In this document: positions 12,090 through 23,900 of the stretch, piece by piece
How positions within the stretch are numbered: position 1 is the first letter of the stretch
Layout: each line of letters begins with the position of its first letter
NCBI RefSeq assembly: GCF_002865645.1
Contig: NW_020194558.1
Coordinates: forward strand, 2,508,014 to 2,572,013
Origin: Hyaloscypha bicolor E
Taxonomy: Eukaryota; Ascomycota; Leotiomycetes; Helotiales; Hyaloscyphaceae
Direction: 5' to 3'
DNA: 64,000 nt
Notes under the pieces: generated by a model
What the model saw: only the letters and a program-made list of their open reading frames with translations
Database searches by the model: none
Told to the model about the DNA's origin: nothing
Program-made: the position numbers and the translations under genes

Positions 12090-13094
12090 TCACTTATGTC
12101 TCCGACTTCGACGAATTGCTGCCGGTGTAAGGAACGTCTTTGCCTTCTTTCCAGGAGTTCTTCCCTTAGTAGGAGTCATTGGAGGAGGACTGGTAGGCGA
12201 TGAGTCAGTCATCTCGCTGTCTCCAGTCTCCTGTCGCTTTTTAGGAAGAGTCGCGACGCTGTCTTGTTCTTCGATAGAGCCCAGCTGCTTCGAGATGCTT
12301 TGTTCGTCGAGTCCTGCCTCGTCGGAGCCTCTCTTGGTGCCTCTTGTAACATCTGCGATGCTTGATTCGGCAGATTGAGCTGTAGCTAGCGCAACTGACT
12401 GAGTAGAAGCAGCATCTGCTAGGCTCGCGTCGACGTTGCTCGATAGTGTTGTCTGTGTTCTCGTGTTAATGCGCTTCGTAGACCGCTCAACGTCCGTTAG
12501 CTCTTCCAGAATTGCTTGCAAGGCTGGTATTGGCTTGACTAGTTCGCTATATTCTGGTGGCAAGTAGGATGAGAGAACCTCATCTGCTTCTTCCTCCGAG
12601 AGGAATCGTACAATCTCAAAATCCTCATCACCAGCCATCTCTTGAAGCGGCGAAGGTGGAGGAGGAGCTTGTGGGGATATTGTGGCCTCGACCTCGGGTC
12701 CTTGAGGAGAGCTGGGGCAACTTGCAAATGCACGCGCCATCTTCTCGTCGTCCTCGGTCTCCGCTTCCTGAACGACGATGGTCGGAATCTCCTTGGCATC
12801 CACCGGCATGGGATCTTCATCGTTGCTGCTCATTCGTTCCTTGATCCGATCGAGGCCTTGTTGTAACTCGCCTTTGTGCTTGACCAATGCCTGCTCCCAA
12901 TGTGAACCTTCGCCTCCATGTCTCTTCCATTGCTCCTCGATGATCATTTCATCAATATCCAAAATTGAAGACGTAAGGAAGATACATGACATCCCGTCGG
13001 TGGTTCTCTCGAACTCGTCGTCTAGTGGCACTTCTGGCTGCGTCATGTTGGAACCTGACGGAGGTGCAGGATTCGAGGGAACGTGGGATTCCAT
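12090..13094 (-). CDS. Hypothetical acidic protein with basic C-terminal tail
   Basis: Single open frame of 334 residues from ATG at 13094. Not recognised. It is hydrophilic and rich in Glu, Asp, Ser and Pro, with no membrane segment. The last 40 residues turn basic and look nuclear: TPTKGRTPGKKAKTF followed by TPAAIRRSRRHK. An open frame just upstream (to about 13315) lacks any ATG, but could join as a 5' exon: a donor after TESSDY (GTATTA) and acceptor ...CCAGGAAG with a TACTGAC branch would fuse it in phase to VSMESHV. No start codon for that longer form was found nearer than 13653, so the shorter model is preferred. Confidence 0.6.
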   Translation of the reverse strand: MESHVPSNPAPPSGSNMTQPEVPLDDEFERTTDGMSCIFLTSSILDIDEMIIEEQWKRHGGEGSHWEQALVKHKGELQQGLDRIKERMSSNDEDPMPVDAKEIPTIVVQEAETEDDEKMARAFASCPSSPQGPEVEATISPQAPPPPSPLQEMAGDEDFEIVRFLSEEEADEVLSSYLPPEYSELVKPIPALQAILEELTDVERSTKRINTRTQTTLSSNVDASLADAASTQSVALATAQSAESSIADVTRGTKRGSDEAGLDEQSISKQLGSIEEQDSVATLPKKRQETGDSEMTDSSPTSPPPMTPTKGRTPGKKAKTFLTPAAIRRSRRHK

Positions 13095-14828
13095 TGATAC
13101 TTCCTGGTATGGTCAGTATCATTGTCACGGCAAATTTGAAATTGAACAGAGGTAATACCATAGTCAGAGGATTCAGTCGCGTCTAGAAGCGCGTAGGAAA
13201 CTTGTGTACTCTGCTTCTCGAGATTAAAGGTGAACGTACCGACGAGCGGCGCACCGTCAATCGAAAGTCGATCCTGCGATGTTCGAAGATGTTCGGCGAG
13301 GTACGTTCTAGTCAACTGCCTCGAGAAGACCGATAGATGCAGAAGTCTTCAGTGTGAAGATGCGCTGACTTCGGAACACAGGTGGTATGTTTGTGTTCGC
13401 GTGACGTGAAGTCGAAGGTCGAAGTTGACGCGGGAACTCGACGAGCGTACGCGATTTGAAGTAGAAAGAATCAAGAGATGCGAAAATTCAAGACTTGACA
13501 ACAGTTCAATATTCGAGATAAAGTTTGGGGGTTTGCGTACTGAGCGGGGAGGTTGTTGTTGGGAAGTGATGGGGTGAAGGTACGTCGCCGCTGAAATAAA
13601 GTCGTTCCTGCCAAAAGGGGAAGAAGCGTTCAATTGTGAATCAAGAGCGACATAAATCTTGATACAAGTGGGTAGTCTACCCAGGAGATAATGTGTGTTA
13701 TGTTCTTTTGCATTGGTATATCCTTTTTCCTCTATTATATGTTATTCGCGAAGAAGAAGAAACCCCCGGGTTCAAGGGCAGCCTTGATCTAAGGGTATTG
13801 TAAGCTGCCGTCTTCCCTTTGACGTCTCAATACCGAGCTTGGAAAGTATAAAGTCTTCGCTACGGCTAACTGAGAGCACTCAAGCGAGGCTCAAAAATTT
13901 CTCCTCCTTGAGCCAAAACAGCAAAACTCTGGTACCAAGCACGCAGGGCTCCGGCGCAGATTGGCGCAGTGAAGTGACACAAGAACACCACCTATCTACC
14001 CTATTGCTTATACAGTTGCATTACATATGGCAAGCCTTATTATTGTATACAGATGCACATACAATTCGATGATTAGTAGAATATTGCCGGGTAGTGTCTT
14101 ACACCTCTGTGAAGTGGGGAATGAAGGGGCTAGAGGATGGAGTATCAACGAACAAATCAAGGTATACCTAGGAGTAACTATTTTCTTATCATTAACAGCC
14201 TCAAGCAAGTTGGAAGTCCGTAAAGCACAGTCCTACTTTCGACCCCTCGTTTCCGCGAAGTTTCAGGCAGTAGACGAGAAGTCATCGGCAGCGGAATTCC
14301 CCAACTCAGGTACGATCAAAGGGGACACTTTGAAGCAAGCTTCCCTTTCAAGAGACTCGCCTATCAATTCATATTCACATCTCATAGAATCGAGAAGTCT
14401 ATGTTCGGGAAAACTCGTCTTGATGATTCAGCTCTACGTCACTTCTTTCAGCTAAAGCCTGCAGGCTGTGTTCATGCCGCTGAATCGGGTTCGGGTTCCA
14501 GAGTTCCTTTCTTACATTCCTTCAATAAAATGCGAGTATAATTCGCATCTTGCCTTTCTGAATAAGTGGATAGGAAATTGTAGGAGGGTTGTGGTCAGGC
14601 GACCAAAAGTATCGGGGAGGTGTGGTTGGACTATCCAGCCGCGACCTGGTATCACGGGAATTTTCGGAGACTTCGGAGGCTGACATGCAGGGGATGTAAC
14701 CCTTAATAAGCTGCTTTTCTCTTCTCATTTATTTACTCTGCTGTATATACTTGTACCACTTCCAAGTCCTTCGTCTCTTCCATTCGTCCATACATCTCCA
14801 CTCAAATCACATTGATCAATTCTTGGCA
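13095..14828. other. Intergenic stretch between hypothetical gene and ADP/ATP carrier
   Basis: Divergent promoter region of about 1.7 kb. Open frames at 13349-13633 (minus, no ATG) and 14027-14455 (plus) have no recognisable domain or matching splice sites. Nothing else identified. Confidence 0.5.
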
Positions 14829-16158
14829 ATGCCTGACGCTGGCCAATCAAAACCTAGCACCTCCTTGAAAGGGGCTTCGGTTAGCTGACCCTTGTAAACC
14901 CCTGATTGTTTGTTTACATTTGACTCAGAATCTTCGATAGGACTTCACCGTCGACTTCTTGGGTATGAATCGTCCTCGGGGAGGGCAGTGAAGAAAATCT
15001 CTTGCTAACAACCATAGTCGGAGGGGTTTCGGCTGCAATCTCCAAAACGGGCGCGGCCCCAATCGAGCGTGTTAAGATGCTGATCCAGACTCAGGTATGC
15101 TCTTTTGACAGTCTTAATACTTCGGCGGCGCCGAGGCGTAAATGTTTGATCGGAAAGTCATGGGTTGTTCTGCGCATCTAAATTGGCTGACTTCAATCTT
15201 AGGATGAGATGATCAAATCAGGTCGACTTGACCGCAGGTACGATGGCATCATCGATTGCTTCAAACGCGTGGTCAAACAAGAAGGCGAGGTTTTCCAACT
15301 GCCCGCCATACACCAACTAACAGATTCTCCGAGTTTTCAGGAGTCCTCGCATTGTGGCGCAGCAACGGCGCAAACGTTGTCCGCTACTTCCCCACACAAG
15401 CTCTTAACTTCGCCTTCAAAGACAAGTTCAAAGCCATGTTCAATTTCAAAAAGGAGAGGGATGGCTTCGGCAAGTGGCTCGCTGGTAACATTGCTTCTGG
15501 TTCGGTAAATCTTACTTTCTCATTACTATTTTCATGAGGTGCTCACCATCTCATCAGGCAGCCGGAGCCACATCCATGCTATTCGTTTACTCCTTAGACT
15601 TCACTCGCACCCGCCTCGCAAGCGACGCAAAAGACATGGCCAAAGGAGGACAGCGCCAATTTACTGGCATGATTGATGTGTACCGCAAAACACTGGCATC
15701 TGACGGCGTTCTGGGGCTGTATCGCGGCTTCGGTCCGTCTGTTGCTGGCATTGCCGTGTATCGCGGGATCTATTTTGGGTTCTATGATTCTTTGAAGCCA
15801 TACGTGCTCGTTGGGGTACTTAAAGACAATTTCTTGGCATCGTTCATGCTTGGTTGGGGGGTCACGACTGTTGCGGGGTTGGCTGCGTATCCCCTGGATA
15901 CGGTGAGGAGGCGGATGATGATGACTTCGGGAGAGGCAAGTTGAAAGGTCCCTTGAAACTCGGGAGACTTTGCTGATGAATCGATAGGCTGTGAAGTATA
16001 AGTCATCCTTTGATGCTGGGAGGCAAATCATTAAGGCCAATGGGGCTAAGGCACTGTTTAATGGTGCCGGCGCGAATATCCTTAGAGGGGTGGCAAGTGC
16101 CGGCGTATTGTCTATTTATGATCTGGTACAGCGCATGTTTGGTTCTTCGCTCAAGTGA
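14829..16158 (+). CDS. AAC: Mitochondrial ADP/ATP carrier
   Basis: Inner-membrane carrier exchanging cytosolic ADP for matrix ATP. Seven exons: 14829-14879, 14941-14962, 15018-15094, 15203-15284, 15341-15504, 15558-15935, 15988-16158, giving 314 residues, the usual family length. Diagnostic RRRMMM is present in [16 protein letters not shown]. The three carrier repeats show PIERVK, SLDFTR (Ser for Pro, normal in repeat 2 of this family) and PLDTVR. Conserved [20 protein letters not shown] and [14 protein letters not shown] are also seen. Two introns (15285-15340 and 15936-15987) start with GC, not GT: donors G|GCGAGG and GAG|GCAAGT. Only these choices keep the conserved EG-VLALWR and SGE-AVKYKS junctions in frame. 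Intron 1 uses a weak GTTAGC donor. [19 protein letters not shown] is slightly divergent, so this may be a second isoform. Confidence 0.93.
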
Positions 16159-16315
16159 GTGGGCTTCCGTAAGTTGACGATTCATGTCACTTGGCACTTC
16201 CTTTTGTTTTAGACGGTACTGCGTCCTCACTATTTCCCGGAAGAAAGACATAAAGTCTGGTAACGGATATCCTATTTCGAGGCTCTTCTTCTCCATATTT
16301 GCCTATGGTAAGATC

Positions 16316-16807
16316 TTACTGGGTGTGCATCTGCGGTTCCTGTAAGCATCGGGTTTTCTCACCCCCGGCAGAGACTCTGTACATAGTCATGGCCCAAGTC
16401 CGTCTATCATTGCATTTTCGCAGCAAAGCCTTGCTAGTAAGTAGCTTTGTGTTGCCAGGCATCCTACTCTCGCGAACTCCTGCGTAAAGTAAGAATGTAG
16501 GCTGGAGCGTAGGATTCGTCCCTCTTGCCGAGCTATGCCGCCGCCATAATCGTCTTCGAATGTCCCTCAGTTCTTCAATAGCCTCGTCTTGCTTCCTGTC
16601 GTTGGCCTCGAGTAATTCTGATAAAGAATCGATCGGACTCAGTACCAGAGTCTGAGTCTTCTTGCTAGAGTCCAGGTGAAGGGGTGAGTACGAGCCAGAG
16701 TCAGTCCCCGAGTCTGCGTCTTCTTTATTCAAGTCTCGCTGAAACGGTGAGGAAGGTTCAGAGTCAGTGGCGGAGTCTGCGTCTGCATTGTTCGTGTCTA
16801 GACGATA
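16316..16807 (-). other. Open frame and repeats beyond the RBR1 stop codon
   Basis: Directly after the TAG at 16810-16808 that ends the RBR1 frame, the same frame stays open to 16316. It contains a tandem repeat: DTNNADADSATDSEPSSP, then LNKEDADSGTDSGSYSP, then a weaker LDSSKKTQT unit. A coiled-coil-like stretch LSELLEANDRKQDEAIEELR follows, then sequence that no longer looks coding. Either the TAG truncated a longer ligase, or this is an old coding remnant in the 3' UTR. Confidence 0.5.
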
Positions 16808-18544
16808 CTACCAAGGTGTCAAGTCGTTATCTACATTTCGCGGCGAAGCAGAGAGATTTGCAGGTTCATTGATTAAGTCCAACTGAAGCTGTCGAGCCGC
16901 TAACTCATTCGCCATCTCACTGATATCGTCATCCAACTCCCTCAAAGTTCGCCGCTCCTCCCTATTCAGCCTTGGGCCACGAATTGCGTCTGCTCGACGT
17001 CGAACTTGGGTGAGTCGGCGTTGGAGGGCGCTGATATCGTCCTGCAGCTGTCTGCTCCTCAAATAACTCATAAGATCCTCGGTTACAAGACCGACTTGTC
17101 GAGATCTACGGTCAAGTTCTAGCTCTCGAAGCTCCTCGCGTTGGCGATCCTCTTCGATTTCTTGTACACGTCTGCGTCGACGGCTCTCTTCAAGTTGTTC
17201 ATGTCTTTGGTCGACCTCCCCTCCAAAAGGATGATCTCTTCCAACTAAAGACTCAAAATCGCCAAAATCTTCCTACTCACCGTCGGCCTCAAGCAGATCA
17301 TCTTGTATTAAAGGTTCGAAGTCGTCGATATCCTCCCACTCACCACCTGGCTCTAGCTGATTCCTTCTTCCGAACCCATTTTCCACGAGATAGCGCTCCA
17401 ACTCATCGTCGAGATTAGGATCACCCAGATCAAGCAGTACTGCTTGCTCATTTGGATTTTCAACCATGTCATCAGGGAACAAAGGACATTGACATTCCCG
17501 AGGTTGCCACTGCGCTCCACACTGGTAGCAAAATTGCCTCCCGCATGTACACCTATTCAATTAGTAATAATACACCTCTCAGGCGGAATGTGCAACTCAC
17601 ACCATGTGATTACATCCATACGTTCTCTCTATCCCATTTCCGCAGCCTTCACACCTCCTCCAGCGATTCCGTTCAAGCAACGTCAGTGCTCTCTGGAGCT
17701 CCCCGTCATTGCCGCAGGGTGTATTCATATCATGAGCTGCTCTCTTGCATTCCGCGCACGTTCTTGTTCTGCATCTGGTGCACCTTGCATCTTTTCCCCG
17801 AATATTTTCAGGGCGAATAAAGGAGCCGCATTTTCTGTTGCAGCAATACGTCCTGTTTTGTGTATCCCACTCCAACTTCTTCTCCAAGAAGTCCCTCAAA
17901 ATTTGGGCATTAATTAAGGGTCGGCTCTGCTCGAGTACTATCGGTTGATTTGCGCAGCATCGAGGCGGATATCGGGACTCATCTGCTGTCGCTCCTCTGT
18001 ATAGCTCATTCAGACATTCGCGGCAGCAGTGATGGCGGCAATTGAGCGTCACAATTTCAGCCAATATGTAGTCATCCCTACATATATGGCACATCATCTG
18101 CGGTGATGGCTCGTCTTGTCGGCGTGATGGCCGCACCCCTGGTGGTCGCTGAGTTGCAGTAGGCGTTTGTGGAGGCAGTGGAGGTGAAGGCCATGCCCCA
18201 GGAATCTGATGCATTGAAGTGGAAGACCCTCCGCTAGTGAGTGTCTCATTTGTTCTTTCTTGCTGAGGTTGTGTATTGACTGGCTCCGGCGCTGGCCGAG
18301 TTGATTCAAAGCTGGCCTGCCCTCCAGTTGCGACCGCAGTCCGACCTCTCCTCCTAAACTGCCGCTGCAACTCATCTCTCACCCGCTCTAAGCGACTTCT
18401 TGCTTCCGAGTTAGTTCCTTGTTGATTAGTGACTTGATCGCTTTCCAGTAGTTGGCTTAGCTCCTCGAGTGCTAGCTGGATGATGGTAACTGCTGTCTCA
18501 TTATCTAGCTCCTCTAAGATCCTGAGATTTTGGGTGACTTCCAT
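16808..18544 (-). CDS. RBR-type E3 ubiquitin ligase (copy 1)
   Basis: Transfers ubiquitin through a RING/HECT-hybrid mechanism. Exons 18544-17601, 17552-17281, 17244-16808 (phases 2 and 1), about 550 residues. RING1 begins at Cys152 (CHICRDDY, NCRHHCCRECL); the IBR spans roughly 234-277 (CCNRKCGSF, RCTRCRTRTCAECKRAAH). RING2 starts at CEGCGNGIERTYGCNHM and continues across intron 1 as VCTCGRQFCYQCGAQW. The expected catalytic cysteine is Cys311 in GCNHM. Downstream is an acidic segment, then a charged coiled coil (DQRHEQLEESRRRRRVQEIE). Intron 2 (17245-17280) is only 36 nt, but GTGAGT..TTTAG and phase fit. The frame ends at TAG 16810, beyond which it remains open. It is a paralog of the next RBR gene. 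Confidence 0.88.
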
Positions 18545-19117
18545 GGTGGTGTCTGAGAGGCAAATATCATTTAATGGATAGAATATTGCTGAAAATGATC
18601 TTCAAGATATGCGTTTCTAATCGGCAGAGTGACCGCTTGTGAATCACTTGAAGTTGAAACCCGACTGGCTTGGGAGACAACACTACTTTCCTTGCGCCTC
18701 CAGCGGAACGTACACTGCATTCAAGAGGGACTTGACTCATAGAGCTACGTAAAACTTTGATTGATATTAGATTCGGCGTTCAGCCGCCGGTGGGTTTCTA
18801 GGCTCTCCCTTATCAAGCCTTCCGCCCTTTAGAATCTCTATTTAAAATGTCATTACTCTCACCGACTCTGGATTACATCGATCGGCCGTTAGTATTTTGC
18901 CGTCCTGGACGTAAAAAAAGCGGATCCGAATCATCTGGGTTTTGGTATGGTCTGTTCATGAAGTCGGCAAAGATCTGTCTCCTCAGATTTCCTCCACCCG
19001 CTCCTCCTTGTCCCTATCTTCGTCTTTGGTGACGACCGTCCAAGTCTCGCCTAGCCTGATTGTCTCTCCTGACTTCTTTACGTTCTCGTGCGAGACTCTG
19101 CCTTCGGAGTTGCTCAA
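18545..19117. other. Gene-free stretch upstream of RBR copy 1
   Basis: Likely promoter of the minus-strand RBR1 gene. Short plus-strand frames (18847-19142) have no signature. Confidence 0.5.
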
Positions 19118-19438
19118 TCACGACTTGAGATGTGACTCATAAACCAATTGCAGTGAAGGGAGTTCATAATGTCCATTTGGCAGCTGCCTCAAGCACCATC
19201 TAAGTACATGAAGAAGCCTTTCGTCATCCGGGCAGAAAATTGAAGCTTGCCAAAGGTTCGTCTCCTCGTCATGAACTCCCGAAACACAAACAAATCTAGA
19301 TGAGTTTTCAAAGTGAGCTCTAAATGAGTAAGGGAACACCGTATTCAACAATTCCGTAGTCAAAAGTTCCAGGTGCTCTGTTGAACTAGGCGTAGCCATG
19401 AGAGGAGACGCAATGACAAGAGCACCGTCGCCAGACAT
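19118..19438 (-). CDS. Small hypothetical protein
   Basis: Open frame of 106 residues from ATG at 19438 (the frame extends a few codons upstream without another ATG). Unrecognised. Composition looks plausible for a protein (ELLTTELLNTVFPYSFRAHF, DDERLLHVLRWCLRQLP) and it sits between the two RBR genes on the same strand. It may be a small gene, a terminal exon of an unmodelled transcript, or chance. Confidence 0.3.
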   Translation of the reverse strand: MSGDGALVIASPLMATPSSTEHLELLTTELLNTVFPYSFRAHFENSSRFVCVSGVHDEETNLWQASIFCPDDERLLHVLRWCLRQLPNGHYELPSLQLVYESHLKS

Positions 19439-19589
19439 CTGGTACAAATCCTAGCACCGTCTAACTACGCAGGTTTCCGAGAAGAGAAAACACAGTCGCT
19501 AGCAAAACAGCGATATTAGCTTGTACCAAGGGATGTAGAACAACCTTGTCTTACCAAGGTTCTCCTCATTCCTATTTACCGCAGTTCTT

Positions 19590-20952
19590 TCATAGTCTAT
19601 TTCGTCTGCAGCTTCGGCAAACTTGCAAATGGCATTGCTGGCAATCATAGACCCACTTAGGCATGCGCTCGTGGCACATCTGGCATTCATGGTTTCCGCG
19701 AAGACTTCTGAAGCGGGTGTGTTGGCAATTATGACGTCCGGCCAGCTGTTCTGCCATTTCAAGAACAGCATGCAAAACTGGAGGTTGTGCAGCCCGAGCG
19801 CCTCCGTTCTGTGCATTGACGGCTTCGGCTGCACGACCCATGAGGCGGTTTTCATCCCATTGAGGGCATTGGCAGGTCTTCCAGGGTGTAGCTTGGCAGA
19901 GATAGCAAAAATGGACTCGGCAAAAACACCTGCAGGGTTGGCAAAAGAAAAGACTAAGGGGAAAGGGTTACTGACATCATGTGATAGCAACCTAACGTCA
20001 GCTCAACCATTCTGTGGCAACCTGGGCAGCTCTGCCAGCCTTCTTGTGCGGCCAATTCCTTCAACAACCTGCTATTCTCGTCATCTGGGCATTCTGCCTC
20101 ATGAGCCGCGGTCTTGCAAATTGTGCATGTCCGGGTTTCACACAGGTTGCACGTAGCCACACCATCTTGAATGTTGGTTGGAGGAAGAAAGGTGGAACAA
20201 TCAGGGTCCGAGCAGTAAGTACGGTTCGTCGACTCGAACTCGAACTTCTTCGCCTGGTATGTCTGCTCAATCTCCGGTGTCAATGCAGTTTGGACACTCC
20301 CAAGGAGGATTGGTTGCATGCAGCATCGTGGAGGAAACAGCTCCTCATCGATGAAGGATCGGTTGAACAGGTCCTGAAGACATTCTTGGCAGTAGTCGTG
20401 ACCGCATGGAGTTGTGGCAATAAATCTAGCATCGACCATTTCCATGCAACTAGTACAATAGCTTCTCTCAATCTCAGGCTCGGGCTCAGGCTCATCTTCT
20501 TCGTTGGGGGGGCTTTCGGCGGCTGGGGTATTCTCGTTAGCAGCGCGTTCAACATTTTTTCGAGCCTTGACGAGTTTGAGAAGTTAGAGAGTCTACTAAC
20601 CAGGGTTAAGATCCAAGACATTGGTAGGTCCAAGAATCTGAGCTGCTTGAGGATTTTGTGGGGTAGGATACTCCGGACGTGGAGGCATGAGATCCAAAGC
20701 TATAGCTGTCTCCCTGCCATGAGGATCCAAGGTAGAGGCAAACTGATGGTCTCGGACGAGGGTAGCAGTGTTTTCTAGCTCGGTTTTATAGAGCCTGAGC
20801 GCAATCTCGGCATCGGGGAGCCGTCCTGAGGGTCCCTTGCCTTTCGAAGTTGCCGCAAGTCGTTCACTGTCCTCGAGTTGTAGCTGAAAGATGAGAGATG
20901 CCGTTGCATCGTCCATATCCTCAAGGAGACCGAGACGAGGAACGGTAGCCAT
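19590..20952 (-). CDS. RBR-type E3 ubiquitin ligase (copy 2)
   Basis: Second RBR ligase, about 412 residues, exons 20952-20601, 20522-19976, 19929-19590. Intron 1 (20523-20600) uses GTTAGT with a GCTAAC branch, intron 2 (19930-19975) uses GTCAGT. RING1 starts at Cys140 (CTSCMEM, CGHDYCQECL), the IBR follows (YCSDPDCSTFLPP, CNLCETRTCTICKTAAH), then RING2 CPGCHRMVELTLGCYHMM joined to CFCRVHFCYLCQATPW. The catalytic cysteine should be Cys296 in LGCYHM. Unlike copy 1 the tail carries another cysteine cluster (CQMCHERMPKWVYDCQQC, then CRSCRRN), a likely extra zinc site. Same strand and same domain order as copy 1 point to tandem duplication; sequence divergence suggests an old event. Confidence 0.9.
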
Positions 20953-23900
20953 GCTGGTAGATCAGCATCCGATTTATCAATGTTTTGAGAGAAAAAGGGA
21001 GAAAGAAGTGCGGGGTTCAAGTCAACTCTAGGTCAAGTTATACTCGAGCTTGGGGACCGTGCGAGTCCATAAACAGCGCAAACAGAGCAAACAAAGTAGG
21101 AAAGCGAAGCGAGCATGTTTGGTGAAAAGGTGACCCCATTACAGTGACTTCAAGGTATCATATGATGGACTCTCATTGAAGAGGCTGATTCGAGGGAGGT
21201 CGACCTTTGCACCGACTGACTTTGACAAATGGCTTGCTCAGAAAGATGCGAAACTGTGTTTCATGCAAACCATCGTAGCATTATATATTCAACTTTGAAT
21301 CCTCTACCCAGGCACCTGAATGCAAAACATTTCCCAAAACAATAACAGAGGAAATATCACGTGTCACTATACCACGTGATAATATCTACCTTAAATCAAA
21401 AGGCAACAGGCGAAAATGCTAGGTCCTTTTGTCCCATAACTCAGGGGAACCAAGACAAGGCCGTCAAGCCCAGTTCATCTCCAAGTATCGGGTAAACCTT
21501 ATAAAGGGTTGCCCGTCAACTTTCCAAACAACCTCATCCCTGCCCCACTTCATCCCATCACATCTCATGTCCACTCAGAGAGTCCACGCCTATATCTGGG
21601 ATATTCCCGCCCAGACACCACGCATACGAACTCAATCTCGTCTCAAGTACAACAACAAAACAAAGCACCTACCTCCACTCAGCCTCATCATCAACTTCGC
21701 CACCAGAACGCCTCATCCGAACCCCTTTCCTTCCAGCTCCTTCCTCGCTCATCTCTGCATGAACCGCTTACCCATCTCATCTCTCCCATCATGTCTTGCC
21801 GCTTGAACACTCACCTCGCCGTCCCTAATATCCAACCCCACTTCTATAAGGCCGTAGCCTCCACTACTTCCCCTTTCCGCCCACAGCCTCGGCCCTCTCG
21901 CCACCACACACCCACGTCTCCCACGTCCTCATCCGCCTACCCAACCCCCCCCTTAGCCGGTCCACGATTTATAAATGGCACGTCGTCGTCGCCGCCACGC
22001 CTCCCATCCCCAAAGCAGACACTCTAGCGTCCAGAATCTCTCCTCCCATGCCCCTCCTTCCATGTCCCTCGGCCATTTCCGACCCGGCACTTGACACACT
22101 AGAAGCCCCTAGCCTTTCCCAAGAACATTCCAAGGCAGCTAAAAGTCATGTCCCTTTAACTTCATGCTGAACTTGGAACCGACAATTAGCATGAGCTGGT
22201 GGGGGCTAACAGCGAGGCAGGGGAGGACGAAGGCAGGTTTGTATGACAGCAGGAATCGGAAGAGGCCGTTTCCTTCATAATCCTTTCTCTTCCTTTCAGT
22301 TGCCCCTCCACTCGCCCTTCCAAAAGCAATGATAGATCTCAGGTGGGATATCAGATCTGTATTAATGCTTTTGATTTAGATCTGCGTGATTTTCTCCAGC
22401 AAAAAGAAAACATACGTCCAAGAGATGGCTGAAATGCAAGTGGAGTCGCCACAGGGCAGTTACGCCTTCCCGTCATTGGTCCTTCCTGCTGCAGGGACCT
22501 GCGCCACATCTTCATCTCGGCTGCCACTAATTCTGAAGCTCTTGGCTGCCAAACATCGATGCCGCTCACATCAAACTACATCTCAGCTTGGCTTGCTTTC
22601 TAGACCGACATCAACCAAAACACCGTTCCGCTGGTTCGGCATCCTATTCCTAACGGCAGTTGGCGGTCCAACTTCCTAATACTGTAAAGCGGCTTTCGCG
22701 GCTGCGCGTCACGGCTCCAAGACGTCGGAACTTGGGTTCGGAAGCTCACTCGGAATTTCGGCTGCCCCTCCACTCCGAGACTCGAACATGCAGCCCTGTT
22801 CGCAGACGCAGGCCTCCAAAACCGGATCCCGGACCCATCAATCAGGAACACTCAAACTCAGTCCAGGATATCGTTTCAAAATTAAGAACATTCAACCTTC
22901 CTCCTCCGTTCCATCACTAACCCGCTCAAAGTGGGGGGGAGCTTAGCCGACCGTTGTTGGATACACTTGCATATGACTCGTTCCCTTCCGCCGCGCTCAA
23001 GCACCAATCCCTCAGCACTTTAGATCCCCATGGCCGCCTTTGCCCTGTCCCGAACCTCATCCGTTTACCAATCCATCCATCCGTCCAGCCAGCCATCCCC
23101 ATGCTCACATCACATGCACATGCACATGCACAACCCGAAACTCCAAACCCAACCTGGCAAATCCCGTATTACCCCGATCTTCAAATGTTGAGAACCTGAA
23201 AATCGAGATGATGAAGATCCGATCGCCAGGGGCTTGCAGAAGGTAGAGAGATGGACCTGGACGGGAGTTCCCAAAAGGTAGGTGGCACCAAGCCTGACGC
23301 GGTTGTGGATACGAGTCAGTTCCTTGCATATGGTCTCGCCTCGCTTCGACAAGTGGCATCTGCGAACATGTTGAGGCAAGTTTCGGGGATTATTGGGGGT
23401 GCTGCTTCAAACTGACAATCTCTCGATTCACATGTTATGTACTTTCTTGATATGTGTGAGAAGAATAGGGGGAGAGGATAGATCAAACATAGACTGCATT
23501 CGTCCATCTATTAGACGCCACACACGTGGAATAAAGTCCACAACAAGATTTCTCTCCTTCACTCACTCTTCCTGCCTTTCCACTGCCCCTATTCTGGCGA
23601 GCAATGTACTGCAGACCCCCCCTTGGGCTCATCTTGCCCTGTGTCCAAAGCAAGCTTAACAAAATGCACGCATCTCATACAGGGTACAAAAGATAATCCG
23701 CGCTGGAAGAGACGATCTATAAACACCACCTCCCGTTCAATCGCCCAATTAACTCCTCCCCTCCAAAGCAAAATGAACATGAAAAGTAATGAGAAACCAA
23801 GGAAACTTTTGATCTGATCTTTTGAACGAACAAAGAGCGAATACCGTCGGCGAAACAAATATGTGACCAGAAGGGTAGAACGTTCATCTTTCTCGTGAAC

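Noticed and set aside
13349..13633. Possible 5' exon of the hypothetical gene at 12090
   Set aside because: No ATG in the frame and no donor/acceptor pair found to join it in phase.
21429..22027. Two overlapping plus-strand frames rich in Pro, Ser and His
   Set aside because: Products of C-rich DNA in different frames; no domain, no clear start context.
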